Source: Geothrix limicola (GTDB lineage Bacteria > Acidobacteriota > Holophagae > Holophagales > Holophagaceae). Taken from it: a stretch of 64,000 nucleotides of DNA. Positions within the stretch are counted from its first letter, which is position 1, and each line of letters begins with the position of its first letter. The position numbers and the translations under genes are program-made. The notes under the pieces were generated by a model. It searched no databases. It was given only the letters and a program-made list of their open reading frames with translations, and was not told where the DNA came from. The DNA is taken from NCBI RefSeq assembly GCF_030268085.1, contig NZ_BSDE01000005.1:62001-126000 (forward strand). Reading direction: 5' to 3'. Shown in pieces: positions 51,978 through 60,720 of the stretch.

Positions 51978-51999
51978 GCCGGTTGAAGTCCGGCCTTTT
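51978..51999 (+). terminator. weak hairpin with U-run after the GAF gene
   Basis: GCCGG and CCGGC arms close a 7-nt loop and are followed by CTTTT. The stem is only 5 bp, so it is a weak terminator at best. The ribosome site of the E1 gene follows at once. Confidence 0.35.
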
Positions 52000-52007
52000 G
52001 GAGGTGG

Positions 52008-54071
52008 ATGTTGGACACTCCGACCCTGGTGAAAGCGGCCCTGAACGCACTGGATGGCTCCAATGCCCCCAGTCGCGAGGATCTCTGCCACTGGTATGAG
52101 CTGATGCACCTCGGACGCCTGCTGGACGACAAGGCGCCGAACTACTTGAAGCAGGCCATCGGCTGGTCCTATCACGCGCCCTGCGCGGGGCATGACGGCA
52201 TCCAGCTGGCGGCGGGCCTCGCTTTCCGCGCGGGCCGCGATTTCCTCTTCCCCTACTACCGCGACCTCCTGACCTGCCTCGCGGCGGGCCTCACCCCCGA
52301 AGAAATTCTGCTCAACGGCATTTCGAAAGCCACGGATGCCGCCGGCGCCGGGCGTCACATGAGCAACCATTTCGGGAAGCCCTCCATCGGCATCCAGAAT
52401 GTGTCCAGCCTCACGGGCAACCACACACAGCACGCAGTGGGCCTCGCCCGCGCCATCAAGTATTACGGCCGTGATTCCATCGTGTTCACCAGCCAGGGCG
52501 AATCCTCCCTCTCCGAGGGCTACTGCTTCGAAAGCATCAACGGCGCCGACCGCGAACAGCTGCCGGTGGTGTTCATCATCCAGGACAACGGCTACGGCAT
52601 CTCCGTGCCCAAGCGCGATCAGAGCGCCAACGAGCACATCTGCGACAACTTCAGCGGCTTCCCCAACCTGAAGATCATCAAGTGCGACGGCCTCGACTTC
52701 CCCGATTCCATGCGCGCCATGGAAGAAGCCCTGGCCTACGTCCGCACGGGCAAGGGCCCGGCCATGGTCTATGCGACCTGCGTGCGCATCGGCAGCCACT
52801 CCAACTCGGACCGCCACGAACTCTACCGCGATGACGCCGAGCGCGCCGAGGCCAAGGCCAAGGATCCCCTGCCGAAGTTCCGCGCCTACTGCCTGGAGAA
52901 CGGCCTCAGCGAGGAAGAGCTCAAGGCCATCGAGATCGACAACCAGGCCCGCTACCTGGCGGCCCACGACAAGGCCATGGCCGCGCCCAATCCGGAACCG
53001 GCCAGCATCCATGATTTCGTCATTCCGGAAGGTTGGGTCTCCACGCAGTACCCAGAGGGCACCCACCAGGCCAGCGGCGACAGCCTCAGCCTCATCGCGG
53101 CCCTGAACCAGACGCTCAAGGAAGAATTCCGCCACAACCCCGACACCTTCATCTGGGGCCAGGACATGGCCAACAAGGAGAAGGGCGGCATCTTCAACGT
53201 GTCGAAGGGCCTGCAGCAGGAGTTCGGCGAGAAGCGCGTCTTCAACGCGCCCATCGCGGAGGACTTCATCGTCGGCACCGCCAACGGCTTCTCGCGCCTC
53301 GACGACAAGATCCGCGTGGTGGTCGAAGGCGCCGAATTCGCCGACTACATCTGGCCTGCCGCCGAGCAGATCGTGGAAACGAGCCACGACTACTGGCGCA
53401 GCAACGGCCAGTTCTCGCCCAACATCACCATCCGCATCGCCTCCGGCGGCTACATCGGTGGCGGCCTCTACCACTCGCAAAATGTGGAAGGCTGGCTCAC
53501 CACCCTGCCGGGCATCCGCGTGGTGGTGCCCGCCTTCGCCGATGACGCGGCGGGCCTGCTGCGCACCGCCATGCGCAGCCGCGGCACCACCCTCTACCTC
53601 GAGCCGAAATTCCTCTACAACGCGAAGATGGCCCACGCAGTCGTGCCGCCGGACTTCGCCGTGCCCTTCGGCAAGGCCCGCGTCCGCCGCGAAGGCACCG
53701 ACCTCACCATCCTCGCCTACGGTACACCCGTGCACTTCGCGCTGGAAGCCGCGGCCAAGCTGGAGAAGGAAGGCAAGTCGGCGGAGGTCGTCGACCTTCG
53801 CAGCCTGAGCCCCCTCGACACCGACGCCATCGTGAAGTCCGTGAAGAAGACCCACCGCGTGCTCATCGCGCACGAGGACAAGGTCTTCGGCGGTTTCGGC
53901 GGAGAACTGGCCGCCATCGCCGCCTCGGAATGCTTCCCCTGGCTCGACGCCCCCGTCGAGCGCGTGGGCTCCGAATTCACGCCCGTGGGCTTCAACCGCA
54001 TCCTCGAACGCGCCACCCTGCCCAACGCCGACAAGGTGCTGGCCGCGGCGCGGAAGGTGCTGGCCTTCTAA
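52008..54071 (+). CDS. 2-oxoacid dehydrogenase E1, alpha and beta parts fused
   Basis: The product has 687 residues. Residues about 1-340 are the E1 alpha part: SYHAPCAGHDGIQLAAGLAF, then the thiamine-diphosphate region GESSLSEGYCFESINGADRE to VVFIIQDNGYGISVP. Residues about 360-687 are the E1 beta transketolase-like part: DTFIWGQDMANKEKGGIFNV, FNAPIAEDFIVGTANGFSRL, VVEGAEFADYIWPAAEQIVE and the C-terminal VRREGTDLTILAYGTPVHFA. It decarboxylates a branched-chain 2-oxoacid or pyruvate for an E2 partner. No E2 or E3 gene is adjacent. ATG 52008 has GGAGG 3 bases upstream. A CACGGAG-type repeat follows the stop. Confidence 0.93.
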   Translation: MLDTPTLVKAALNALDGSNAPSREDLCHWYELMHLGRLLDDKAPNYLKQAIGWSYHAPCAGHDGIQLAAGLAFRAGRDFLFPYYRDLLTCLAAGLTPEEILLNGISKATDAAGAGRHMSNHFGKPSIGIQNVSSLTGNHTQHAVGLARAIKYYGRDSIVFTSQGESSLSEGYCFESINGADREQLPVVFIIQDNGYGISVPKRDQSANEHICDNFSGFPNLKIIKCDGLDFPDSMRAMEEALAYVRTGKGPAMVYATCVRIGSHSNSDRHELYRDDAERAEAKAKDPLPKFRAYCLENGLSEEELKAIEIDNQARYLAAHDKAMAAPNPEPASIHDFVIPEGWVSTQYPEGTHQASGDSLSLIAALNQTLKEEFRHNPDTFIWGQDMANKEKGGIFNVSKGLQQEFGEKRVFNAPIAEDFIVGTANGFSRLDDKIRVVVEGAEFADYIWPAAEQIVETSHDYWRSNGQFSPNITIRIASGGYIGGGLYHSQNVEGWLTTLPGIRVVVPAFADDAAGLLRTAMRSRGTTLYLEPKFLYNAKMAHAVVPPDFAVPFGKARVRREGTDLTILAYGTPVHFALEAAAKLEKEGKSAEVVDLRSLSPLDTDAIVKSVKKTHRVLIAHEDKVFGGFGGELAAIAASECFPWLDAPVERVGSEFTPVGFNRILERATLPNADKVLAAARKVLAF

Positions 54072-54076
54072 CTGAC

Positions 54077-54187
54077 CCACCACGGAGACACGGAGGGCGC
54101 GGAGAAAAGCACACGGAGAAACCGGTTCGCCATCTTCCCCGTGATCCTTCCGTGCTCTCCGTGCCTCCGTGGTGAATCCTTCCTCTC
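54077..54187. repeat. CACGGAG-type palindromic repeat, copy 2
   Basis: Second copy of the element at 43168-43275, with the same CCACCACGGAG left end and CTCCGTGGTGAATCCTT right end, and different middle. It fills nearly the whole gap between the E1 and hydrolase genes. Confidence 0.85.
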
Positions 54188-54197
54188 CGAGGTCCCC

Positions 54198-55052
54198 ATG
54201 CAGTTCGGTCCCTGGGATGTCCAGATCGTCAGCGGCGGCACGTTCCGGCTGGATGGCGGTGCCATGTTCGGCACGGTGCCCAAGGTCGTGTGGAACAAGA
54301 TCTATCCCGCCGACGAGGAGAACCAGATCCTCATGGCCACCAACTGCCTGCTGATCCGCGGCGAGGTCGGCGGCAAGCGGCACGTCATCCTCGTGGACAA
54401 CGGCAACGGCGACAAGGAGACCGACGACTTCATGGCGCGCTTCAAATTCGAAGGCCGCGGCGTGTTGGACGCCAACCTCGCGAAACTCGGTGTGAAGCCC
54501 GAAGACATCACCCTCTGCATCCTCACCCACCTCCACTTCGACCATGCGGGTGGCAGCACGCGTTTCGATGCAACTGGGAACCCCGTCCCCAGCTTCCCGA
54601 ATGCGCGCTACCTGGTGCAGGCGAAGGATCTCGCGGATGCCAAACACCCCCACCTGCGCGTGAAGGCCAGCTACCTGCCCAAGACCTGGGAGCCCCTGGA
54701 GGCCGCGGGTCTCCTCGACACCGTGGACGGCATCGCCGAGATCCTGCCGGGCATCTCTGTGCGTCCCGCCCCGGGCCACATCGAGGGCCTGCAGAACGTC
54801 GTGATCGAAGGGGGCGGTCGGCGCCTCGTCTACCTGGCCGACCTCATCCCCACGGCCCGCCACATCCAGCCCGCCTGGGTCATGGGCTACGACCTGGACG
54901 TGGTCACCTGCGTAGACGAGCGCCTGAAGCTCCTCGCCGAAGTCGCCGGCACGGACACCGTGTGCGTCTTCGAGCACGATCCCGAGATCCCCGCGGGCAC
55001 TGTGAGCCGGGACGCCAAGGGGCGATACGCCGTCGAGCCAGTCCAGCTCTAA
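54198..55052 (+). CDS. metallo-beta-lactamase-fold hydrolase
   Basis: The product has 284 residues. The zinc motif is ILTHLHFDHAGG (HxHxDH with His111, His113, Asp115, His116). Other zinc-binding positions are in RPAPGHIEGLQNVVIE and LVYLADLIPTARHIQP. There is no signal peptide. The fold serves thioesterases, lactonases and glyoxalase II, and the substrate is unknown. The start MQFGPWDVQIVSGGTFRLDG is supported by GAGG 5 bases upstream at the end of the repeat element. The E1 gene lies on the same strand but is separated by the repeat. Confidence 0.9.
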   Translation: MQFGPWDVQIVSGGTFRLDGGAMFGTVPKVVWNKIYPADEENQILMATNCLLIRGEVGGKRHVILVDNGNGDKETDDFMARFKFEGRGVLDANLAKLGVKPEDITLCILTHLHFDHAGGSTRFDATGNPVPSFPNARYLVQAKDLADAKHPHLRVKASYLPKTWEPLEAAGLLDTVDGIAEILPGISVRPAPGHIEGLQNVVIEGGGRRLVYLADLIPTARHIQPAWVMGYDLDVVTCVDERLKLLAEVAGTDTVCVFEHDPEIPAGTVSRDAKGRYAVEPVQL

Positions 55053-55151
55053 TCCAAACGGATTAGCGCCCTCGGAAACAGCCCTCGAAGACCGTTTTCC
55101 GGGAATCAATCCCCCGTTGGAAGCATCCAAGGCTGCACCCCGGGAGGGCTC

Positions 55152-56276
55152 ATGCGTCTTGGAATGGCTCCGCTCCTTCTGGCCGCTCTGCTCGCCTGCG
55201 GAGGTGGCAACCACACCAACTCGCCTGCCCCTCCGCCACCACCACCCCCCACGGGCGGTCAGTTCTCCGTGGCCACCGTCGTCTCAGGGCTCGCCCAGCC
55301 CACGGCCATGGCCCTGGTCCCCGACGGCCGCATCCTGGTCTGTGAACAGGGCGGCACCCTGCGCGTGGTGAAAGGCGGCACCCTCCTGGCCACGCCCTTC
55401 CTCACTGTGCCCGTGAGCGCCTCCGGCGAACGCGGACTCATCGGCGTGACCGTGGATCCGGCCTTCGCCACCAACGGCTATGTCTACGTCTACTACACCG
55501 CCCCCACGCCGGCGGTGCACAACCGGCTGAGCCGCTTCACGGCCTCGGGGGATCAGGCCCAACCGGGCAGCGAGGTCGTCCTGCTGGATCTGGACAACCT
55601 GAGCTCGGCCACCAACCACAATGGCGGGGGCCTGCATTTCGGGCCCGACGGAAAGCTCTATGTCGGCGTCGGTGAGAACGCCACCGGCAGCAACGCCCAG
55701 ACTCTCAGCAACCTGCTGGGAAAGCTGCTCCGGATCAACCCCGATGGCAGCGTGCCCGCCGACAATCCCCTACTGGCCCAGACCTCGGGCAAGAACCGGC
55801 TCATCTGGGCCCTGGGTCTGCGGAATCCCTACACCTTCGCCTTCCAGCCAGGCACCGGCCTCCTGCTCATCAACGACGTGGGCCAGGACACCTGGGAGGA
55901 GATCAACAAGGGCCAAGCCGGCGCGAACTACGGCTGGCCCGCCACCGAGGGCATGACCTCCAATCCGGCCTACGTATCTCCGATCTACACCTATCAGCAT
56001 GGCCTTAACGACGTGAACGGCTGCGCCATCGTAGGCGGCGATTTCTACGATCCCGCCACGCCGACCTTCCCCGCCGCCTTCCTGCACCAGTACCTGTTCA
56101 TGGACTACTGCGGCGGATGGCTCCGCCGGCTGGATCCCGCCACGGGCCTCGTGAGCGATTGGCTGACGGGCTTCTCCAGCCCCGTGGACCTCCGCGTGGC
56201 ACCGGACGGCTCGGTCCTCGTCCTCGGCCGGGGCGGCGGTGGCACCCTGCAGCGCGTCACGTACACGACGCCCTGA
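55152..56276 (+). CDS. PQQ-type sugar/sorbosone dehydrogenase lipoprotein
   Basis: The product has 374 residues. The lipoprotein signal LLLAALLAC puts lipid on Cys16. A Pro-rich linker (SPAPPPPPPPTGG) leads to a six-bladed propeller: VATVVSGLAQPTAMALVPDG, GERGLIGVTVDPAFATNGYV, NHNGGGLHFGPDGKLYVGVG, ALGLRNPYTFAFQPGTGLLL and DVGQDTWEEINKGQAGANYG. This is the glucose/sorbosone dehydrogenase pattern with the catalytic His in NHNGGGLHFG. It oxidises sugars or alcohols outside the inner membrane using PQQ; the substrate is unknown. Its stop is one base from that of the convergent glgC. Confidence 0.93.
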   Translation: MRLGMAPLLLAALLACGGGNHTNSPAPPPPPPPTGGQFSVATVVSGLAQPTAMALVPDGRILVCEQGGTLRVVKGGTLLATPFLTVPVSASGERGLIGVTVDPAFATNGYVYVYYTAPTPAVHNRLSRFTASGDQAQPGSEVVLLDLDNLSSATNHNGGGLHFGPDGKLYVGVGENATGSNAQTLSNLLGKLLRINPDGSVPADNPLLAQTSGKNRLIWALGLRNPYTFAFQPGTGLLLINDVGQDTWEEINKGQAGANYGWPATEGMTSNPAYVSPIYTYQHGLNDVNGCAIVGGDFYDPATPTFPAAFLHQYLFMDYCGGWLRRLDPATGLVSDWLTGFSSPVDLRVAPDGSVLVLGRGGGGTLQRVTYTTP

Positions 56277-56277
56277 T

Positions 56278-57495
56278 TCAGAATTTGTAGGCCTCGGGCA
56301 CGACGACGATGCCCTTGCTGGAACGGGTGAAGCGCCGCGCGTCCTTCTCCTCATCCAGGCCGATGGTCTCGCCGGGCGGGATGACCACGTGCTTGTCCAC
56401 GATGCAGCGGCGCACCTTCGCCCCCTCGCCCACGACCACATGGTCGAAGAGGATGGCGTCTTCCACCTCCGCCTCCTCGCGGACGTGGACGCGGGAAGCC
56501 AAGATGGAATGGCGCACGGCGCCCCCGACGATGACCGTGCCGGCGCCCATGATGGAATTGGTCATCAGGCCGTCCCGCCCGCTCGCGCCGGGCACCATGC
56601 GGGCAGGCGGGTTCTGGCCGTGGTAGGTGCGGATGGCCCAGTCCCGCTGGTAGAGGTCCAGGGGCGGCACGGGCTTGAGCAGGTCCATGTTCGCCTCGTA
56701 GTAGGCGTCGATGCTGCCCACATCCCGCCAGTAGCGGTCCGGCGTGACGCGGCCCCGGGAGCCGCCGAACTCGTAGGCGTAGACGCGGTGGCTGGCGATC
56801 ATGCGGGGGATGAGGTCCTTGCCGAAATCATGGCTGGAGGCGGACCTGGCGCTGTCCTCACGCAGGGCCTCGATGAGGAGCCCCTTCGGGAACACATAGA
56901 TGCCCATGGAGACGAGGGCCGTCTGCGGATCGTCCGGCATGGGCTTGGGGTGGTCGGGCTTTTCCTGGAACTCGACGATGCGCGATTCTTCGTCGATGGC
57001 CATGACGCCGAAGGCGCTGGCCTCCTCGAGGGGCACCTTCATGCAGGCGATGGTCAGGTCGGCGGCCTTCTCGTCGTGGGCCGCAAGGAGGGCCGCGTAG
57101 TCCATGCGGTAGATGTGGTCGGCCGCCAGGATCAGCACCTTGTCGGCGCTGTTGCGCTCCAGCAGGAAGAGGTTCTGACCGATCGCATCCGCCGTGCCCG
57201 TGTACCAGGAGGCTCCCGTGCGCATCTGGGGCGGCACCTCGGTGATGTACTCGCCGCATTCGGGATTGAAGATGGCCCAGCCATCCCGGAGGTGCTTGTG
57301 CAGGGAATGGGATTTGTACTGGGTCAGCACCAGGATGCGGCGCAGCCCCGAGTGGAGGCAGTTGGAGAGCGTGAAATCGATCACCCGGTACTTGCCGCCA
57401 AAGGGCACGGCCGGCTTGGCGCGGTCCGCCGTCAGGGGTTGCAGCCGCGACCCGCTTCCGCCCGCGAGCAGGATGGTGAGCGTCTGTGCCGGCAT
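56278..57495 (-). CDS. glgC: glucose-1-phosphate adenylyltransferase
   Basis: The 405-residue enzyme makes ADP-glucose for glycogen synthesis. [20 protein letters not shown] and [20 protein letters not shown] are the nucleotide-binding and substrate loops. The tail is a left-handed beta helix ([40 protein letters not shown]). ATG 57495 begins [13 protein letters not shown]. Length is normal. No other glg gene is in the window. The long open frame on the opposite strand is a shadow of this gene. Confidence 0.95.
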   Translation of the reverse strand: MPAQTLTILLAGGSGSRLQPLTADRAKPAVPFGGKYRVIDFTLSNCLHSGLRRILVLTQYKSHSLHKHLRDGWAIFNPECGEYITEVPPQMRTGASWYTGTADAIGQNLFLLERNSADKVLILAADHIYRMDYAALLAAHDEKAADLTIACMKVPLEEASAFGVMAIDEESRIVEFQEKPDHPKPMPDDPQTALVSMGIYVFPKGLLIEALREDSARSASSHDFGKDLIPRMIASHRVYAYEFGGSRGRVTPDRYWRDVGSIDAYYEANMDLLKPVPPLDLYQRDWAIRTYHGQNPPARMVPGASGRDGLMTNSIMGAGTVIVGGAVRHSILASRVHVREEAEVEDAILFDHVVVGEGAKVRRCIVDKHVVIPPGETIGLDEEKDARRFTRSSKGIVVVPEAYKF

Positions 57496-57670
57496 GGAAC
57501 CTCCCGATCCTGGTGGCAGGCGCCCCGGGCCCGGGGCCGCCGGCTCCGGCCAACATGCGCCCTCTCCCCCGTTGAATCAAGCCCGTTCCCGGGAGCCTCC
57601 GATCTCCCCGGACGGGCTCCGGCTCCGGCCGCGTCCCGCGCTAGACTAGAACCTTCAGAGCAGGAGACCC

Positions 57671-58108
57671 ATGGCCTTCACCCCCGGATCCAGGCGCGGC
57701 GCGATGGCGGACATCAACATGACGCCGCTCATCGACGTGATGCTGGTGCTGCTGATCATCTTCATGATCGCGGCGCCCATGATGACGACGGGCGTGGACG
57801 TGAAACTTCCCGAGAGCCGCACGGGCCGCAATCTGGAAAGCGAGGCCCTCACGGTGTCGGTCACTTTCGACGGGCGGCTGCAGTTCGGTCAGGCCTTCAT
57901 GCCCCTGCCCGTGCTCGCCAACCAGCTGAAGGCCAAGGCCCAGAGCGGCGGCAAGCGCCCCGTGCTCGTGCGCGCGGATCACAACGTGCCCTATGGCCGC
58001 GTCATCCAGGTGGTGGACGCCATCCGCGAGGCCGGATTCACCCAGGTGGGCTTTGTCACAGCCGCCGCGCCCGCGGCGCCCCCCATCGACCTCGCCGCCG
58101 CGAAATGA
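57671..58108 (+). CDS. ExbD/TolR-family biopolymer transport protein
   Basis: The product has 145 residues. The N-terminal ADINMTPLIDVMLVLLIIFM carries the Asp-containing membrane helix (about 17-40) that couples proton flow to energy transfer. VLVRADHNVPYGRVIQVVDA and AGFTQVGFVTAAAP are the conserved periplasmic parts. It normally works with a TolQ/ExbB channel protein, which is absent here. The stop overlaps the start of the TonB-like gene as ATGA. It may serve a TonB- or Tol-like energised system. Confidence 0.92.
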   Translation: MAFTPGSRRGAMADINMTPLIDVMLVLLIIFMIAAPMMTTGVDVKLPESRTGRNLESEALTVSVTFDGRLQFGQAFMPLPVLANQLKAKAQSGGKRPVLVRADHNVPYGRVIQVVDAIREAGFTQVGFVTAAAPAAPPIDLAAAK

Positions 58109-58920
58109 GCCAGGACCTCCAAGCCTACCTCCGCAGCCGCGCCCACCTCGGCGAGCTCCGCTGGGCGCCGGGCCTGGCCCTGAGCCTGGGCCTGCACCTG
58201 GCCCTGGGCCTGCTCTTCTTCTGGCCCCGGGGCGGAGCCTCTGACAAGCCCGAGGAGGCGAAGATCACCTGGGTGAACCTGCCCGCCGCCATGGCCGGTG
58301 CCTCCGGCGGCTCCGAGGCCCAGGAAATCGGCAAGTCCGGCGAGCGCCTGCGGCGCGTGGAGGACGTGGCGCCCGTGCGAGAGACTGCCCCCTCGGCCAC
58401 GGCCCCCGATCCCTTCGCGACGAAGACCACCAAGGCTGCGGCCAAGGGTGACAACAAGGATGCGGCGAGCCAGGGCACCGGAACCACCACGGCCAAAGGC
58501 AAGACCGCCGCCACGAACCCCGTGGCCGGCGCCGTGGGCGCGGGCAACGGCGCGGCCTTCGGCACGGGCAGCGGCATCCCGGGCCTCAATCCCACCTCGG
58601 GCGTGCAGGGCGGCGTGGGCCTGGTGGGCGGCGTCGATGGCGACTTCCCCTACACCTGGTACCTGCAGCAGGTGCAGACCCGCATCACCTCGAACTGGAA
58701 CCGCGTCTCCAGCACCCAGGGCCGCGTGCAGATCTACTTCCGCATCGCCAAGGACGGCAGCCTCGATCGCGTGCGCGTCGAGATCCCCAGCGGCAACGCC
58801 GCCATGGACGAAAGCGCCCGCATGGCCGTGCTGCGCTCGGCGCCCCTGCAGCACCTGCCCGAGGGTTTCGACGGGCCCTACCTCGGCGTGCGCTTCTGGT
58901 TCACCTACCTGGGCAACTGA
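58105..58920 (+). CDS. TonB-like energy-transducing protein
   Basis: The product has 271 residues. The N-terminal membrane segment (about 21-40) includes SLGLH, the SxxxH motif that contacts ExbB in TonB. A long Ala/Thr/Lys/Gly-rich spacer (about 90-175) crosses the periplasm. The C-terminal domain (about 180-271) has YTWYLQQVQTRITSNWN and VQIYFRIAKDGSLDRVRVEI, the TonB_C/TolA-like fold. ATG 58105 overlaps the ExbD stop. A longer upstream frame antisense to glgC was rejected. It probably passes energy to an outer-membrane receptor or envelope complex. Confidence 0.9.
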   Translation: MSQDLQAYLRSRAHLGELRWAPGLALSLGLHLALGLLFFWPRGGASDKPEEAKITWVNLPAAMAGASGGSEAQEIGKSGERLRRVEDVAPVRETAPSATAPDPFATKTTKAAAKGDNKDAASQGTGTTTAKGKTAATNPVAGAVGAGNGAAFGTGSGIPGLNPTSGVQGGVGLVGGVDGDFPYTWYLQQVQTRITSNWNRVSSTQGRVQIYFRIAKDGSLDRVRVEIPSGNAAMDESARMAVLRSAPLQHLPEGFDGPYLGVRFWFTYLGN

Positions 58921-58937
58921 GCGCGTACACTCGCAGG

Positions 58938-60155
58938 ATGCTTCCCCTCCTTCCCCTGGCCGCCCTCGTCGCCCAAGCCCCGGCCCCCGTCGCCCCGGCA
59001 GGCGGCATGATGACCGCGGTGACGGCCGAGCCCAGGGAGGTCCGCCCCGGCGATTCGGTGCTGCTGACCTGGGCCTTCCCGCAGATTCCGCAGATCCGTC
59101 TGGAACCGGGCGGCATGGTGCTGCCGGGGAAGTACCAGGTGACGCTGCGCCCGGCCTACACGACCACGTACCGCGTCTTCGATGGGCGGCCCGGCGGGGC
59201 TGAACTGGGGCATGCGGACGTGCGCGTGACGCCAGGCATGGCCCTGGGCGATCCGGCCCGCATCTGCGCCTTCGAGGCCAGCACCAAGGCCGTGCTGCCC
59301 GGCGAACCCGTCGTGCTGCGCTGGGAATGCGCGGGCAGCGCCAAGGTGCGCCTGGAGCCCGGCGGCCTCGAACTGGACGGCAAGAGCGAAGTCACCGTCA
59401 CACCTTTGGAGAGCACCCGCTACACCATCACCGCCAACAACGCCGCCGGCGGCCAGAGCCGCACCGTCGAAGTCTCGGTGCTGGGGCACCTGGCGGCCGC
59501 CCTGCCGGCCCCGGCCTCCGTGTGCACCTTCGAAGCGAGCCGCGCCGTCGTGAAGCCCGGCGAACAGGTGGACCTCCGCTGGCTCTGCCAGGGCAATGCC
59601 CGGGTGCGCCTGGAACCCGGCGGCCTCGAGCTGGACGGCCAGTCCAGCATCGCCGTCGTGCCCGACAAGACCACGGTCTACACGCTCAGCGTGAGCAACC
59701 TCATGGGCGGATCCTCCCGCAGCGTGGAGGTGCGCGTGGAAGCGCCGCGGCGCGTGCTCACGGAAAAGGATCTGGAAAGCGCCGAGGAGGCCGCCAAGCC
59801 CCTGGACCGCATGGACGTGACCGAAGCCCTGCATTGGGGTGAGACCAAGCGCGGGGCCGCCCCCGAAGGCTCCTGGACCCTGCGCCTGGTGGTGTCGGGC
59901 CGCGCCGATGGCCTTCGCACCGTGGCACGGGCCGCGGGACCCAAGGCCAGCGAAGTCCTCGTGCTGCCCTTCCTGCGAAAGGATGGCCTGCGATTCTGGC
60001 AGGCCTGCTATGGCACCTACCCGAGTCGCGCCAAGGCCTGGAAGGCCTGGCGCACGGCGCCATCCTCCCTTCGCAAGGCCTTCCGGGACGCCCTGCCCCA
60101 GCGGATGCCCGCCGAATCAGCCGCCCCGCCCGTGGAAACCGCTACTGGCGAGTGA
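58938..60155 (+). CDS. secreted protein with repeated Ig-like domains and a SPOR-like C-terminus
   Basis: The product has 405 residues. A signal peptide (MLPLLPLAALVAQA) precedes three Ig/beta repeats of about 90 residues, each with PG.....W......RLEPGG: SVLLTWAFPQIPQIRLEPGG, VVLRWECAGSAKVRLEPGGL and VDLRWLCQGNARVRLEPGGL. The C-terminal part (about 310-390, WTLRLVVSGRADG through FWQACYGTYPSRAKAWKAWR) resembles a SPOR peptidoglycan-binding domain. It follows the TonB-like gene after 17 bases. A wall-bound adapter or scaffold is possible; this is inference. Its end overlaps the convergent secreted-protein gene by about 14 bases. Confidence 0.72.
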   Translation: MLPLLPLAALVAQAPAPVAPAGGMMTAVTAEPREVRPGDSVLLTWAFPQIPQIRLEPGGMVLPGKYQVTLRPAYTTTYRVFDGRPGGAELGHADVRVTPGMALGDPARICAFEASTKAVLPGEPVVLRWECAGSAKVRLEPGGLELDGKSEVTVTPLESTRYTITANNAAGGQSRTVEVSVLGHLAAALPAPASVCTFEASRAVVKPGEQVDLRWLCQGNARVRLEPGGLELDGQSSIAVVPDKTTVYTLSVSNLMGGSSRSVEVRVEAPRRVLTEKDLESAEEAAKPLDRMDVTEALHWGETKRGAAPEGSWTLRLVVSGRADGLRTVARAAGPKASEVLVLPFLRKDGLRFWQACYGTYPSRAKAWKAWRTAPSSLRKAFRDALPQRMPAESAAPPVETATGE

Positions 60156-60660
60156 CTTCCACCGTGAAGGGATCGCCGATCATGTTTTCATCCAGGCTGT
60201 CCACGATGAAGTAGACGGTGCGCGCCTCCTTCGCCGGGTTCTTGTAGGTGGCCATGGGCTCACCGGTGGGGATGCGGTTCTGCAGCAGGCCTTCTTCCAG
60301 GCGGCCCCAGGCGTTCACCCCCAGCACACGGAACCAGGCCTTCCGGCCTTCCACCACATGCACCTTCACGCTTCCGCCCCCGGGTACCTCAATGGCATAG
60401 GCACGCCATCCGCTGATGTTCGGCACCTTGTCCTTCACGCGGCAACTTCCGGCGGGTAATTGAAGCGCCGGAATGGAAGGCCCTCTCCGAGCCACCATGC
60501 GGGCCTGTCCCATGATGTCCCGATCCGCGCCCGCATCACGGCCCTGAGGTGTCATGGGACCTCTGGGCGCGGCGGCGAGATCCTTGGCCTCCAGTTCTGG
60601 AAGCGGCACCGCGGGAGCTTGGGCGACCAGTGCGGGAACGGCGAGCAGCAGGGTCAACAT
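60142..60660 (-). CDS. secreted protein of unknown function
   Basis: The product has 172 residues with a signal peptide (MLTLLLAVPALVAQAPAVPL). The mature part is beta-rich near the C-terminus (WRAYAIEVPGGGSVKVHVVE, KAWFRVLGVNAWGRLEEGLL, ARTVYFIVDSLDENMIGDPF). No Cys-rich or enzymatic motif is visible. ATG 60660 has GGAGG 5 bases upstream; a GTG two codons earlier is less likely. It lies 60 bases beyond lpxB on the same strand. I do not recognise the family. Confidence 0.68.
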   Translation of the reverse strand: MLTLLLAVPALVAQAPAVPLPELEAKDLAAAPRGPMTPQGRDAGADRDIMGQARMVARRGPSIPALQLPAGSCRVKDKVPNISGWRAYAIEVPGGGSVKVHVVEGRKAWFRVLGVNAWGRLEEGLLQNRIPTGEPMATYKNPAKEARTVYFIVDSLDENMIGDPFTVEVTRQ

Positions 60661-60720
60661 GGGCACCTCCGTTTATTTAGATGGTCGGATGGAGCATAAC
60701 GTTGATCCCGCATTGCGAAA

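Noticed and set aside
56239-58104. Long upstream extension of the TonB-like frame
   Set aside because: It is antisense to glgC and out of phase with ExbD. TonB-like motifs begin only after ATG 58105, which overlaps the ExbD stop.
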